Made by a program: the position numbers and the translations under genes. Positions 1 to 9,435 of a stretch of 64,000 nucleotides of DNA are shown here, piece after piece; the first letter of the stretch is position 1; every line of letters begins with the position of its first letter. Origin of the DNA: Uloborus plumipes (lineage: Eukaryota > Arthropoda > Arachnida > Araneae > Uloboridae); the NCBI GenBank assembly GCA_038373865.1, contig JAXGGA010002993.1:1-64000 (forward strand). Direction: 5' to 3'. The notes under the pieces are model-generated. The model ran no database searches and had not been told where the DNA came from. It worked only from the letters and a program-made list of their open reading frames with translations.

Positions 1-302
1 GCGGGGTTTTGATATTTAAAACAATCCAAAAAGCTCAAAATTCAACAATTTTTTTTTCTAAAAATGGCCCTTTTCTTTCAATTTTGAAGAGAGAGAGAAA
101 AAGAGACAAGCCTTTACGCATACAAATGGATAAAATTTAACACATTTAAATATGAGTAGTTTCCAACAAAGATTACGATTAACAATGAATTATCAATTTA
201 AGGCTCACCTATTTAATTTTAGCATGACATAAGTTAAACATAATGCAATACCGGGCAACGTCGGGTAATAAGCTAGTTTTAAAAATAAAACTCGAATCAA
301 TT
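1..302. other. A+T-rich spacer with one repeat core
   Basis: No gene is seen. On the minus strand around 247-278 there is a short core, ACTAGC followed by TACCCG and TTGCCCGG, that recurs at 28394, 28798 and 34827 (see those entries). Confidence 0.5.
247..278 (-). repeat. ACTAGC/TACCCG/TGCCCG repeat core, fragment
   Basis: Read on the minus strand this begins ACTAGC, then TACCCG, then TTGCCCGG. The same arrangement begins the repeats at 28394, 28798 and (minus) 34827. Only the first ~30 bases are recognisable here. The family is not identified; similar cores are, from general memory, frequent in arthropod repeats. Confidence 0.45.
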
Positions 303-873
303 TTAACCCTCGTGGGTCCCTCCCATTTCAGTTACACTCAAGACCCTTGGGGTCATAAACGACCCCAATGCTTCCTTTAATTAATATATTATTATTATTG
401 AATGTTACATGCATTTTTTAAGTTCACACACTTTTTAATGCTAAAAAAATAAAAATAAAAAGACACAATCAAAGTAAAATTTAGTTTATGCATTAAAAAT
501 TAAAATTTTAGAGCAAAACTTACAATAACTGTAGATTTATTTACAACTGTTACAGACCTGAAAAAACATGATTTTTTGCAAGTGAATTTCAAACACTTAT
601 GACATTTTTCGATGCATTTTCTGTCCAGTTCTCTTGGACAAAAGTTGCAACGTCCTCTTTTTTTGGCATTCTGGGGAAGTGACCCCAAGGGTCTTGTGTG
701 CAAAAAATGCAATTCGGGAAAAATAAGACACAATAATAGCATTATTTTGAATAGAAAACTAAAAGAGTAAAAGCCACAAAATGCCATTAAAAACAAATGG
801 TTGATTAACAAGATATATTAAACAGAAATTGCATTGGGGTCACATATGACCCCAAGGAACCCACGAGGGTTAA
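303..873 (-). mobile_element. piggyBac-type transposon remnant with TTAA target duplication
   Basis: The left end reads TTAA then CCCTCGTGGGT and the right end reads ACCCACGAGGG then TTAA, so 11 bp perfect terminal inverted repeats (307-317 and 859-869) sit directly inside a duplicated TTAA (303-306, 870-873). TTAA duplication and ends starting CCC are hallmarks of the piggyBac superfamily. Both ends also carry a subterminal block of the form CTTGGGGTCATA...GACCCCAATGC in inverted orientation (about 347-372 and 833-856). The element is only about 563 bp, against roughly 2-3 kb for autonomous members, so most of the transposase has been lost; the piece kept codes on the minus strand and is listed separately. 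Confidence 0.85.
500..811 (-). pseudogene. piggyBac transposase C-terminal cysteine-rich domain (remnant)
   Basis: A 103-residue minus-strand frame lies inside the TTAA-flanked element. Its second half holds KKRGRCNFCPRELDRK, then C-x3-C-x2-C-x4-C-x3-C, that is seven cysteines in the RING-like spacing of the cysteine-rich domain at the C terminus of piggyBac transposases, which binds the transposon ends. The linker before it (a basic KKRGR stretch) also fits. The DDD catalytic core that should precede it is absent: upstream of residue ~25 the frame is hydrophobic and unrelated, and the right inverted repeat follows within about 50 bp. The frame is open, but the start methionine is not a genuine transposase start. 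I regard it as a dead 3' fragment; domestication is conceivable but nothing in the sequence argues for it. Confidence 0.75.
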
Positions 874-1389
874 GAGTGAATTCTGTTGATAGAAAAATCA
901 AACACCAACAGAGCTTTCAATCAAAATTCTGAGATTCTTTGACAAGACAGAAAATAGGAAGAACGTGACATTCGGAATATCATCAAAGGTAATGCAAAGA
1001 GTGAGGAATCATATCTTCGAAGAGGAAAAGAAAAAGTTAAGGAAAATTGCCCGCACAAAAGCAAGTGCTTGGATATTCTTCGGCAAAACCCATCCATTCG
1101 ATATTTTCATCTTTATAGTGTTTCGTTCTGAAGATGGAAGGGGTGGCTGCTTTTTTTCCCCGAAAGTAGTGGAAACGAAATCTACTCTACCATTTGTTTT
1201 ATCTCATTCGATGCATAACCAAAACACATTTTTGCTGAAATATTCTAATGGCCAGACGATGCAAGAATAAGATGCTTCATGCAAGTTGGATGAAAACGTG
1301 CCGTAAAACAGGGTGAATACGTACTTTTCAGCTTTAATTGCAAAAAAAAAAAAAAAAAGTAGTCAAAAGATTTTTTAAAATTGATTTTC
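874..1389. other. spacer, no recognised gene
   Basis: An open frame of 101 codons on the plus strand (965-1270) has no recognisable motif and is probably chance. A 17-base A run lies at 1342-1358 and could be a retroposition tail, but no element was recognised before it. Confidence 0.4.
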
Positions 1390-1634
1390 TGGGTAAAAAC
1401 TTCGGTCTTGCTTTAATTTTGATATTCCAAGCAAAGACAAAACATGTTGAACAGTTATTATTTATAGATATAATGACTTAAAGGTGTTTTGATTCACCCC
1501 ACTGATTGTGTTCAATCGGAACACGCGCTAAAATTTTTCCTTTTTTTCAGTTTAACCTATGATAGGTCTCACAAATATTAGTAATAGTGATGGGGGAGAA
1601 TAAGAACAGATAGTTATTGTCAAATAAAAGTTTA
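1390..1634 (-). repeat. dispersed repeat family A, copy 1
   Basis: This stretch matches, as reverse complement, 24610-24870: shared blocks include ACTTCGGTCTTGCTT, GATTCACCCC followed by a diverged spacer and CGGAACAC, and GAACAGATAGTTATTGTC. Identity is moderate with small gaps. No terminal repeats or coding were seen, so the class is unknown. Confidence 0.6.
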
Positions 1635-1748
1635 TTTTCAATACCGGTAAACGTTTATTATTTGTCAAAATTCAAAAATAATTTTGAACTTGAGAAAAAT
1701 AAAAATTAATATTAAGAAATGTTTTTGAATTAGATGGCAATTTTAGTA

Positions 1749-1788
1749 TATTGCTGTAAAATTAGAAATTTTACAGTTTATTACTATG
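1749..1788. repeat. fragment of the CACTGYAAAAA-ended MITE family
   Basis: The text GCTGTAAAATTAGAAATTTT followed by ACAGTTTATTAC matches the interior of the TA-flanked MITE at 35253-35624 (also 20364-20495). Only about 40 bp remain and both ends are missing. Confidence 0.5.
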
Positions 1789-1813
1789 TATAAAGTTAGT
1801 TGTATCCTATTTC

Positions 1814-2222
1814 TAGCAGCATCATCTCATCGGCCGATGATCGGCCATTCATCGAAACCCGATGAAATTCTCATCGGCCGATGATCCAATATGTCTCATC
1901 GGCCAAACAGAATCCGAGCAGCAAAATCCGATGAGTTTTGCTCGAAATACGATGAGATTTGGAGCAATTTACGAGCAGAACAGTCCCGTGCCGATGAATT
2001 TCATCGGGAAACTTGATCGGAAGGATATCGTTTTCCGATGGAATATAGCTCGGCTTATTTTCATCGGGAAAGTTGATCGGAAGGATATCGCTTTCCGATG
2101 AAAAGTAGCTCATCGAAAACCGTGCTCGGATACTGATCGGAACGATGTCATCGTGCGTTACGGGATCAGTTTACGAGGAGTTCGATGATCGGCCGAGCAA
2201 AATCCGATGAGTTGATGCTACT
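1814..2222. mobile_element. GATCGG/CCGATGA-rich foldback element
   Basis: The stretch begins AGCAGCATCATCTCATCGG and ends as the imperfect reverse complement (CCGATGAGTTGATGCTACT), giving ~42 bp terminal inverted repeats with mismatches. The inside is built from many copies of ATCGG/CCGAT, including the palindrome GGCCGATGATCGGCC and two near-identical 60 bp units (about 1991-2040 and 2052-2101: TTCATCGGGAAA, CTTGATCGGAAGGATATCG, then CCGATG). Because the units are self-complementary, open frames of ~80 codons exist on both strands (1862-2101 plus, 1871-2113 minus) with mirrored repeats; I do not call them genes. No clear target duplication was found, so the superfamily is unknown. Confidence 0.6.
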
Positions 2223-4149
2223 TGGGATGTTTCTTCTCTGCATAAAAATCCATTTAATTCATTTTAAGCGGTAAGACACAAAAAATGACGAGTTTTGTGT
2301 CATTTTAAAAACAAATCGATGCTGTGTTCTTAATCTTTGAGAGGCATGTTCAGTTTTTTAAAACAAAAACTTGAATAATTTCTTCATATTAACCCTCAAT
2401 AAGCTATCCAAACAAATAACAATAGCCCTCATCTTCTAAATAAATCTCGCTCCGATGCAATGTACTTCCCTTTACAGAGAGAGAGAAAGAGAGATGAGAG
2501 GGCATTTGACATGATTGGATCTTCAATTGATCAAAATGAATGCTTTATAATGTCGGCTGCATGCATTCCGAAATACGTCGAATTGTGCGACCGTTTCTGC
2601 AAATTCGGTAATTTATGCTTCGAGTATTGGAATAATGCCAGACTAGCTGGCAGCTCATATTAGAGAACTCATCATTGAATGTTTAGCGTTTGGAATTGTG
2701 TAGATATTGTTGTGTCGAGATAGCATAATTTAACGTTGGATGCATCGGCTAATCGATTGCAGTTTAGGTGAAAAGACGATAAAACTAAACTCTGTGGAGA
2801 AATAAATCCGGATATTTGCATTTGGAAATGATGCTTTGGTAACAGCATTCGCTTGATTAAAAATGCATGTTCTTTATAATTATTGAGGAATCAGATTTTT
2901 TTAGTGTAATCATTTCAAATTGAAAACAAGAAAAAAAAGTTTCTATAATGGTTGTTAAAAATTAAAGAACCTTTAGATGAGAAGTTAACGTTGCAAAAGA
3001 GATCCGTGACAAGACAAAACTGGTAACTTTTATTAATGGAAGTAAATGGTATGAAAGATAAAGCATTTCATTGACAGCTTTTTTTCAAAAATAACTTTTT
3101 ATGATTTCTTCTTACAGTAATTTTTTTTGTCACTTCTGTTCAATATTAACCACTTATTTAGTTGCGATACTTGCGGGAAAAAAAAAGATGGTAAATGAGC
3201 AATTAATAGTACATAAAAGGTGGAATCAACAGACTTAAAATGTATATGGTAATGTGACTGAGGAAAAAAAAGGCCACGGAGAGGGGGGGGGGGGTGCTTA
3301 ATCCCGAAACAACTCCCTGTTTGTAATACCTCCCTCAGTCATTATTCAATTATTTCTCGTAGTCGCTCGAGTACTGGAAAATTTACGTATTGACCCGTAA
3401 CACACACACACACAGTAAAACAATGTATATTTTTTTAAGTGATAAATGTTATTGTTACCATGCAAAGTTACACAAAATATCATTACATTATAATGTGAAA
3501 AAGGTATAATGAATAACAGAAAATTAACCCTTGATGAGTAGGCCGAAAATTAAAAGTATTATTTACTCTTTCAACTAAAATAATCTTCTGAAACTATCTG
3601 CCGAATTTTGAATTTAAATTTCTGTAACAGAGCAATGTTTAACCATATACAGTGTTTCCCTAACCATAAGTATCTGAAAAGTTTTAAAATTAATTACCTC
3701 TTTCGGGTAAATTTATTTGGGTACTACATCGTTAAATTAATTTTCACAAGCTTAACAAATGAGTCTAATATTTGTTCTTCCCTTGTAATTACAATGATTT
3801 CGTATGTATAATTTAAAAATAATTTTAATCTTGATAGCACTTGACAAATGTTCTTTTATTATGCTATTTAATTTTTCTTGTTAGAGCAGTATAATTACTT
3901 TTAATTATTTGCAGAATTCATGTGCCTTAAACGTTGGTTATAATTAAAGCAGTGCAGAGACTGCAAGATTAGGTTTATATTTCATTTACTTTAATGACGC
4001 GGTATTTTATCCGAATTAAAAATGGTAGCGAGGAAAAAAAAATATTTTTTAAATAAAGAAATATCGAACATGCTTGATCATTATTTGCTCGTTGTAATTC
4101 GTTTTGGCTGATTTGCTAAAATTTTCGGCAAACAATTAAAATTATATTT
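2223..4149. other. spacer with simple repeats
   Basis: No gene is recognised. A 67-codon frame at 2460-2663 has no known motif. Low-complexity tracts are a G run (3283-3294) and a CA run near 3402-3414. The rest is A+T-rich unique-looking sequence. Confidence 0.45.
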
Positions 4150-4655
4150 TGATTTAACAGTCCGGTCTGAACTGTAGTATAATGTTTTATACCCTGTGTA
4201 ACGTCTGTGGCGTCTGAAAGAAATATTAATTTCTCACTCTCTGCATTTTCCCCCCAATAGTTGTCATAGTTACGGCGCTGTAGACTTTTTTCCCACTTAG
4301 CTTTCGCAACAATGGTTAAATGCAAAGGATTAAAATTGCTTTCTGCGTAAACTATTATTCAATTAACGTTAATAAAATACTTTTTGAAGTATTTATGTAA
4401 AAGTTACTCATGATAGCAGCTCTTGCTAAAACAAACTATTTAGCACTGGATTTGTCAGAAAACATTTAGAAATAACTGAGATATGATGGTATAAATAAAA
4501 GCGTAAACCTAATTCCGTAAACATAAAATAAATGAAATGCCTCAACAGCATTACATTAAAAAAAAAAGAGTAGAGATGTTTTCTTTCGGACGGTTTCCAT
4601 GGAGACGACGCAAAATTTCTAAACTTGATGCGCCTATTTAAAAGTAACAGGGTAT
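4150..4655 (-). repeat. dispersed repeat family B, copy 1
   Basis: Reverse complement of 45007-45490. Shared blocks include TCTCCATGGAAACCG, GAGGCATTTCATTTATTTTA, CTCAGTTA(C/T)TTCTAA, GATTGAATAATAGTTTA and CATTTAACCATTGTTG. Similarity continues through the whole ~500 bp with small indels. No coding or terminal repeats were recognised. Confidence 0.65.
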
Positions 4656-4788
4656 AATACAAATACACTACATTGAGGGGGGGGGGGAGAGCTGGCAGAA
4701 GGACAGTATTTTTGTTTGTTATCGTAAATTACACTACAGAAAACAACTACTCAGAAACTTAAATTATTTTAGAAAGAAGAAGAGATCT

Positions 4789-4831
4789 TTTTAACTCACG
4801 AGCACCAAGTGTTGGTGCCCGTGAGTTAAAA
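4789..4831. repeat. 20 bp hairpin with 3-base loop
   Basis: TTTTAACTCACGAGCACCAA is followed by the loop GTG and then TTGGTGCCCGTGAGTTAAAA, a stem of 20 pairs with a single mismatch. It is isolated in unannotated sequence just upstream of the mariner-like element. It could be the collapsed end of a foldback element or an RNA hairpin; nothing in the flanks decides. Confidence 0.7.
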
Positions 4832-4908
4832 TCTAGCAATAGCTGCAAATTGCAATTAGCTACTGAAACGGTTTTGATGATAGAGTTAATACGAATGTAC
4901 TCATAGTA

Positions 4909-6028
4909 CAGGGTGGTTATAAATTAACAGGAGGTGTTTGGAGCCCTCTAATTCACGAACTACTGGGCGAAACATTGCCAAACTTCGTGAGCATGCATAT
5001 TAGACCATGGGATTTTGATTTCTGGAATAAAAATATTAGTTTGAAAAATCACCACCAGGGGGAAATTTGGCTCTGTAAAAGTGTATTACACTGAATATCG
5101 CGAATTAAACTTGAAAAGATGCTGTATAAATCAATTTCGCCAAGCAAAAATGATTGTTCTTTGCAAATGAGGTTTAATATGATCGCCGTAGAATTTTCTA
5201 TTTAAAAAAAATCACCACGAACAAAATAGCTGTTCATTTAACCAAATAGAATGCAATAATTTGCATAAATGCTTTGTGTTTAGCCATCATCTGTATAAAA
5301 TGACTGACTGGGAGCATTCTCATCATTCTGAGCGCAGTTGCCTCTTGATGGCTTTTAACTATGCAGGACCGCGCTTTGTTAGTGAAGCTCTACTATCAGC
5401 GTGATGAAAATGCCAATGTTACTCTTCGAGAATTTCGGCGAGTGAAGCAGTCGAGAAAAGTCCCGCTGACCATAACAAATTTAAGAAAAATGATTAAGCG
5501 GTTTAAAATGACTGGATTTCTAGCCCAGCAACCATGCTAGGCGCGCCAGACGGTTAATCAGCAACAAGTTGACGAAGTTGCAAATGCTATTAGAGAACAA
5601 TGCTTTGATGCTATCAAAGAAACATTTCTGATATCGCAAGTTTAAAAGATATGATAATTTTAAAAATTAGAGAAATCCATTCTGATGTGTTACGAGCTGC
5701 CGTAGAAAATGTTCTGCATCGTATGCAGTTCTTACAACTTTACAATGGCGATCATATCGAACCACATTTGTGCCAAAAAAAGTCATTTTTGCAAATAAAA
5801 TGGATGCATATTTTGTCAGTCGCAATTAATTCTTCGATAATCAGAATAATACACTTTAACAGCGCCAAATTCCTCCCTGGTGGTGATTTTTCAAACTAAT
5901 TTTTTTTTATTCCAGAAATCAAAATCCCATGGTCTAATATGCATGCTCACGAAGTTTGGCAATGTTTCGCCCAGTAGTTCGCGATCTAGAGGGCTCCAAA
6001 CACCTCCTGTTAATTTATAACCACCCTA
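4909..6028 (+). mobile_element. mariner-like element, internal-deletion derivative
   Basis: Left end CAGGGTGGTTATAAATTAAC and the right end as its reverse complement (first base differs) form ~153 bp inverted repeats (4909-5061 and 5873-6028), ending near CACCACCAGGG. A TA dinucleotide flanks each end (4907-4908, 6029-6030), the target duplication of the Tc1/mariner superfamily. The two arms are close to identical, including the block GGAGGTGTTTGGAGCCCTCTA and CCATGGGATTTTGATTTC. Between the arms lie the N-terminal and C-terminal ends of a transposase joined without its catalytic middle, so the copy cannot move itself but could be mobilised in trans if a relative is active. Confidence 0.85.
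5361..5775 (+). pseudogene. mariner/Tc1-like transposase, N- and C-termini joined, catalytic core deleted
   Basis: From the ATG at 5361 the frame reads RALLVKLYYQRDENANVT, LREFRRVKQSRKVPLT and LRKMIKRFKMTGFLAQQP, the N-terminal helix-turn-helix region of mariner-like transposases that binds the inverted repeats. A TAG stop at 5538-5540 interrupts it; the same frame continues with QVDEVANAIREQ. From about 5660, in a different frame, IHSDVLRAAVENVLHRMQF and YNGDHIEPHL match the usual C-terminal end (the LRxAVxNxxxRMxxxxxxxGxHIE pattern). The roughly 200 residues between, with all three acidic catalytic residues, are gone, so the protein is not functional. Assignment to the family rests on remembered pattern; the TA duplication and terminal repeats agree with it. 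Confidence 0.75.
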
Positions 6029-7367
6029 TATTACAATATTTCAGAATGTTCCAGCTTCAAGGACAATTGATACAGAATTTATTAATGCAAATGTTGAAGG
6101 ATTGCTTGTTTTTCATGATTTTCACTGCGACCTAATTGAAATCAGTTAACGCAAAGTTTTTTGCCTATTTTCAAATCAGTTCCAGCTAACGATTTTCTTT
6201 TAACTTTTATAGATGAGCAAACCATTTTATTCTAAAGTTTTTAGAAAAAAATCACTTGTCATTAATAACGTAGTAGCAGGAAATTGATTCCTACAATTCG
6301 TTTTTGCAAATGTTAAAAAACTCTGCTCTGTTTCTCATTAACATTTTGAATGCAGATACTTGATAAATGACAATATGGTTCAATTCATCAACTAGATTCT
6401 ATTTACATACATTTTTTATTTTGATAGATGATTGGATTTGAAAATGGAAATTTAAAACTGCTGGTTGAGAAACATCTTTTGGAGCATTTTCGCTTTCGGC
6501 TCATTTTTTAACTACTTTCTTCTATATCTAATACGTAGGAAAAAGTATTGGATTCATAAAAATCTTTAGAAAATACGTCTGTTTACGGGGGTATGTGACC
6601 ATTTTTTGTGGTCGCGTTTGAGCAAAATACTACTGCATAAAATCGAATATAGTTTGGTACCCCCATGTGAACTGGTGCCCATTAGATTGGGGAGCAAATT
6701 ACTAGCAGGGGGTGGAGGAGCAATGGAACATTGTCTTCACTTTTGTTGCCTGCTGTACCTCCGGAAGTAACTGGTGGGATTCAAACAAACTTAATCCATA
6801 GGTAGACCCGATGGAGTACAGGTGCGGATTCCATTTTGGTGTCAATATCTCAAAGAAATGTCGAACAATCGAACGTTTTTTCTCATTAACCTGTGATTGC
6901 TATAGCTAAAGCAGTAATGAATGGAATCAAACAAAAATTGATTGACTGGTAGACCTTAATGAGTGCAAGAACTGATTTTGACATTAGTAGCTCTAAGAAG
7001 GTTTGTCTAATTGAACGTCGTTGCTTTTTCATTGCAACATCTATATCTCAAGAAATATTGCTATACCTATATAAAAACAAGCGTCATTGATTCCATTTTC
7101 GTACCAAGGGTTGCTGGTTTTTGAGATTTTTCCTCTTAATTAATCAACAATATTTTTAATAAATCCAGTTAAAACGTTGCTTTCGTGCGATTTAATTGTT
7201 GGAAAAACATCGAAAAACTTTTAGTAATTAAAAATGTGTATCTGTTTCCAACTTCTATTTGAAAACAAATAAAATGTTTGTAATTAATATCCTCAGCTAC
7301 ATCAAGAAGCGATAAATAGAGGGGGCAGCGTATATCCACAAATATAAACTTACATTAATGCTACATA
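6029..7367. other. spacer including dispersed repeat family C
   Basis: No gene is seen. Part of it (6880-7065) matches 43305-43500 in inverted orientation and is listed separately. The remainder shows no obvious structure. Confidence 0.4.
6880..7065 (+). repeat. dispersed repeat family C, copy 1
   Basis: Matches the reverse complement of 43305-43500: GGAATCAAACAAAAATTGAT, TAGTAGCT, TTTCATTGC and TATCTCAAGAAAT occur in the same order with similar spacing. Divergence is considerable, so this is an old pair. The family is not identified. Confidence 0.5.
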
Positions 7368-7616
7368 CTGTGTACCTCAGAACAGGACTAACGTAAGTCC
7401 ATTTTCGCAGCATTTCGGCAGAGGGCGAGAATGATTGTTGTATGTATGCAAAGGATGGGATTCGTGCTCATTTAATGTTGTTAAATAATTCTGAAGAAAT
7501 TCCTTTTATAGAATAATGTTCTAGTGGGTTGATGAGGTACACGATTGTACATACAATTCACTAACAAAGTTAAAATTGAAGTTTTTGGACTTAGTCTTTC
7601 TGGTTCTGAGGTACAG
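7368..7616. mobile_element. TA-flanked MITE, ends CTGTGTACCTCAGAAC
   Basis: Left end CTGTGTACCTCAGAAC and right end GTTCTGAGGTACAG are inverted and lie inside TA (7366-7367, 7617-7618). The inverted similarity continues ~40 bp (GGACTAACGTAAGTCC against GGACTTAGTC). A size of 249 bp with TA duplication fits a non-autonomous Tc1/mariner-type element. Confidence 0.6.
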
Positions 7617-8678
7617 TATTGTAAAGATAATTAATTTGGCTAGGAAATTCAATTCGAATTAATATAAATTATACGGGAAGATTTTCTTATTGAAAATCTG
7701 CGGTGTGACTGGTATGCAACATGATACGTTCTCAAGACTTTCTAAAAATTTGCTTTCACCCTTCAACAGTTTCTTTTTTTTTTCCCTGAGTTCGGTCCAA
7801 AACATGTCACCCCTTTTCATCGCATTTTTTTTCGTTTTCCATTTACTAGCCTGTCAGAATATAAAACACAATAGAACGCAAGCAATCTTTTACTGGACAC
7901 CTATCACTAAAGGTCGAGACTAACGGTCGCCACTCGCCAGTGGCTACAAATTTTTTGGCCACAACAAGATGTTATGTTGGTCGCCAAACTTTTTTTCTGA
8001 ACAATACAAACTGCCAATGTGAATACAAACTGCCAATGCATCGTGCCGATTATGAAAAGAAAATGACCATTAGCATCGTCACTCGCGGCCGATGTTAACT
8101 TAGAGAGAAAATCGACCCATCTGCTGTACAAAACATCTAAATACATAATTTTAATCTAGAAAGTGCAACGAAACTTTAATGGAAAAATAGTCAAAGATGA
8201 CCAAATCTATAATTAATCAGCAAATTAAATAAAATTCTTTTAAAACTTCAGTTAAACGTTCTGTTTTTGTTTTAGTTGCATAATGACATTCAGATTTTGA
8301 AAATAAATAATTTTCTTTTTCAGAAAAGGTTTGTAAGATTTTTTAAAAACATTTTTCTTTCATTTACAGCAATTTAGTTAAGATATATGCTAGTACATAG
8401 TGTAATATTACTGTATGCAGAATAAAGTGAAGTGAGATTACAATTTTGGAATTTTTGGTTCAAAGTGGCCACCAACAACGCAAAAGTGGCCAATAACTTT
8501 TTTGGTGTTACTGGCCACTATCAAATATATTTAGTCTCAAGATTTACCTATCACCATCTATACGAATAATTTGCTACTTGAAATGGAAAAGATTCGAGCG
8601 AAACAGTGAAAGCGAAATTGCGAAAGACAAATTGCCCGTATGGCGCATGGAGCAAATCAGTGAAGGCCTGGAAGCATT
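7617..8678. other. spacer with GTGGCCA-containing imperfect inverted repeat
   Basis: No gene is recognised. At about 7910-7960 (GGTCGAGACTAA, then CGCCAGTGGC) and 8505-8550 (GGCCACTATC, then TTAGTCTCAAGA) the sequence is imperfectly inverted, hinting at a decayed ~640 bp element with repeated GTGGCCA motifs. The ends are not sharp. Confidence 0.35.
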
Positions 8679-9000
8679 ACTGTCTGATTTTTCTTAGGTT
8701 AAACCTTCCGCGTAATTACGCATGCGTTAGGTCTTCTCTTATCTCACCAAAACAGGGGTAATAGGTAAGATACTAATAAGGAGAAGGATAAAGAAGCATT
8801 TTGAGCCGTATTAAACAACGTAGAACGATGTTAATTTAAAATACATAGTTCAGTTGAATGTGTCAAAAGGATAGCAAAAATGCAAGTTTGAAATTGAAAA
8901 CTTCGGAAAGTTTCCATTCACAACCCATCACCCCCTTTTTCAGTGGAATGGTTCACGAGTGCTAGGCGCTGTTTTTAAGGACGGACAGTACTCGTACGCC
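8679..9000 (+). repeat. dispersed repeat family D, copy 1
   Basis: Starts ACTGTCTGATTTTTCTTAGG, passes through ACCTTCCGCGTAATTACGCA, CATTTTGAGCCGTATTAAAC and GAAAACTTCGGAAAGTTTCC, and ends near GACGGACAGTAC. The full-length match is at 40294-40625; shorter copies lie at 9231 and 60474. A CCGCGTAATTACGC palindrome-like block is conserved. No coding was recognised. Confidence 0.7.
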
Positions 9001-9230
9001 GTTCGGGTAAAACAGAAAGGGGGTTAAAACGTGAACTTTTTTCGACATGGGAGCTGACAGGAGTGCGTCCGATACGTTGGCATTAAACTGAAAAATGTGA
9101 AAAATTCTAAAACAAGCCCCTAGAAAAAAAGAAGTTTGGTTTAGATGATTATTTAAATTATTTTAGAGGAGAATACTCCCTAAGCGTCTCTTCTTGCTAC
9201 ACATGTTCATGTTTCGTAGCAAGAAGCACT

Positions 9231-9396
9231 ACTGTCTGATTTTCTTAGGTAAAACCTTCCGCGTATTTATGCATGAGTCAATTCTTTTCTCATCTTACCA
9301 AAATAGGGGGATAGGTAAGATAACAACAAGGGGAAGAATTATGAGAAACATTTTGAGCCGTATCAAACAACGTAGAGCGATGCTAATTTCAAATAC
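9231..9396 (+). repeat. dispersed repeat family D, copy 2 (3' truncated)
   Basis: ACTGTCTGATTTTCTTAGG through TTGAGCCGTATCAAACAACG and GATGCTAATTTCAAATAC matches copy 1 and the 40294 copy. At about 9396 the match stops and the sequence runs into a hairpin (9388-9435). An 11 bp inverted repeat, CTTCTTGCTAC/GTAGCAAGAAG, lies just before it (about 9190-9227). Confidence 0.65.
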
Positions 9397-9435
9397 GCAG
9401 TTACAGTGCCCTAGCACTGTAACTACGTATTTGAA
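9388..9435. repeat. 22 bp inverted repeat with 4-base spacer
   Basis: TTCAAATACGCAGTTACAGTGC, split here only by the spacer CCTA (9410-9413) from its reverse complement at 9414-9435, forms a 22 bp stem with one mismatch. It lies exactly at the 3' breakpoint of the family D copy, which suggests a fold-back copying event at that breakpoint. Confidence 0.75.

Noticed and set aside
965..1270. Open frame of 101 codons, plus strand
   Set aside because: No recognisable motif, composition like the background, no splice context. Possible by chance in 64 kb.
1862..2113. Mirrored frames on both strands with repeats
   Set aside because: Explained by the self-complementary GATCGG repeats.
2460..2663. 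67-codon frame with several cysteines
   Set aside because: No known domain; the cysteine spacing does not match a family I know.
3524..3540. TTAACCCTTGATGAG as a piggyBac end
   Set aside because: No matching GGGTTAA end within a plausible distance.
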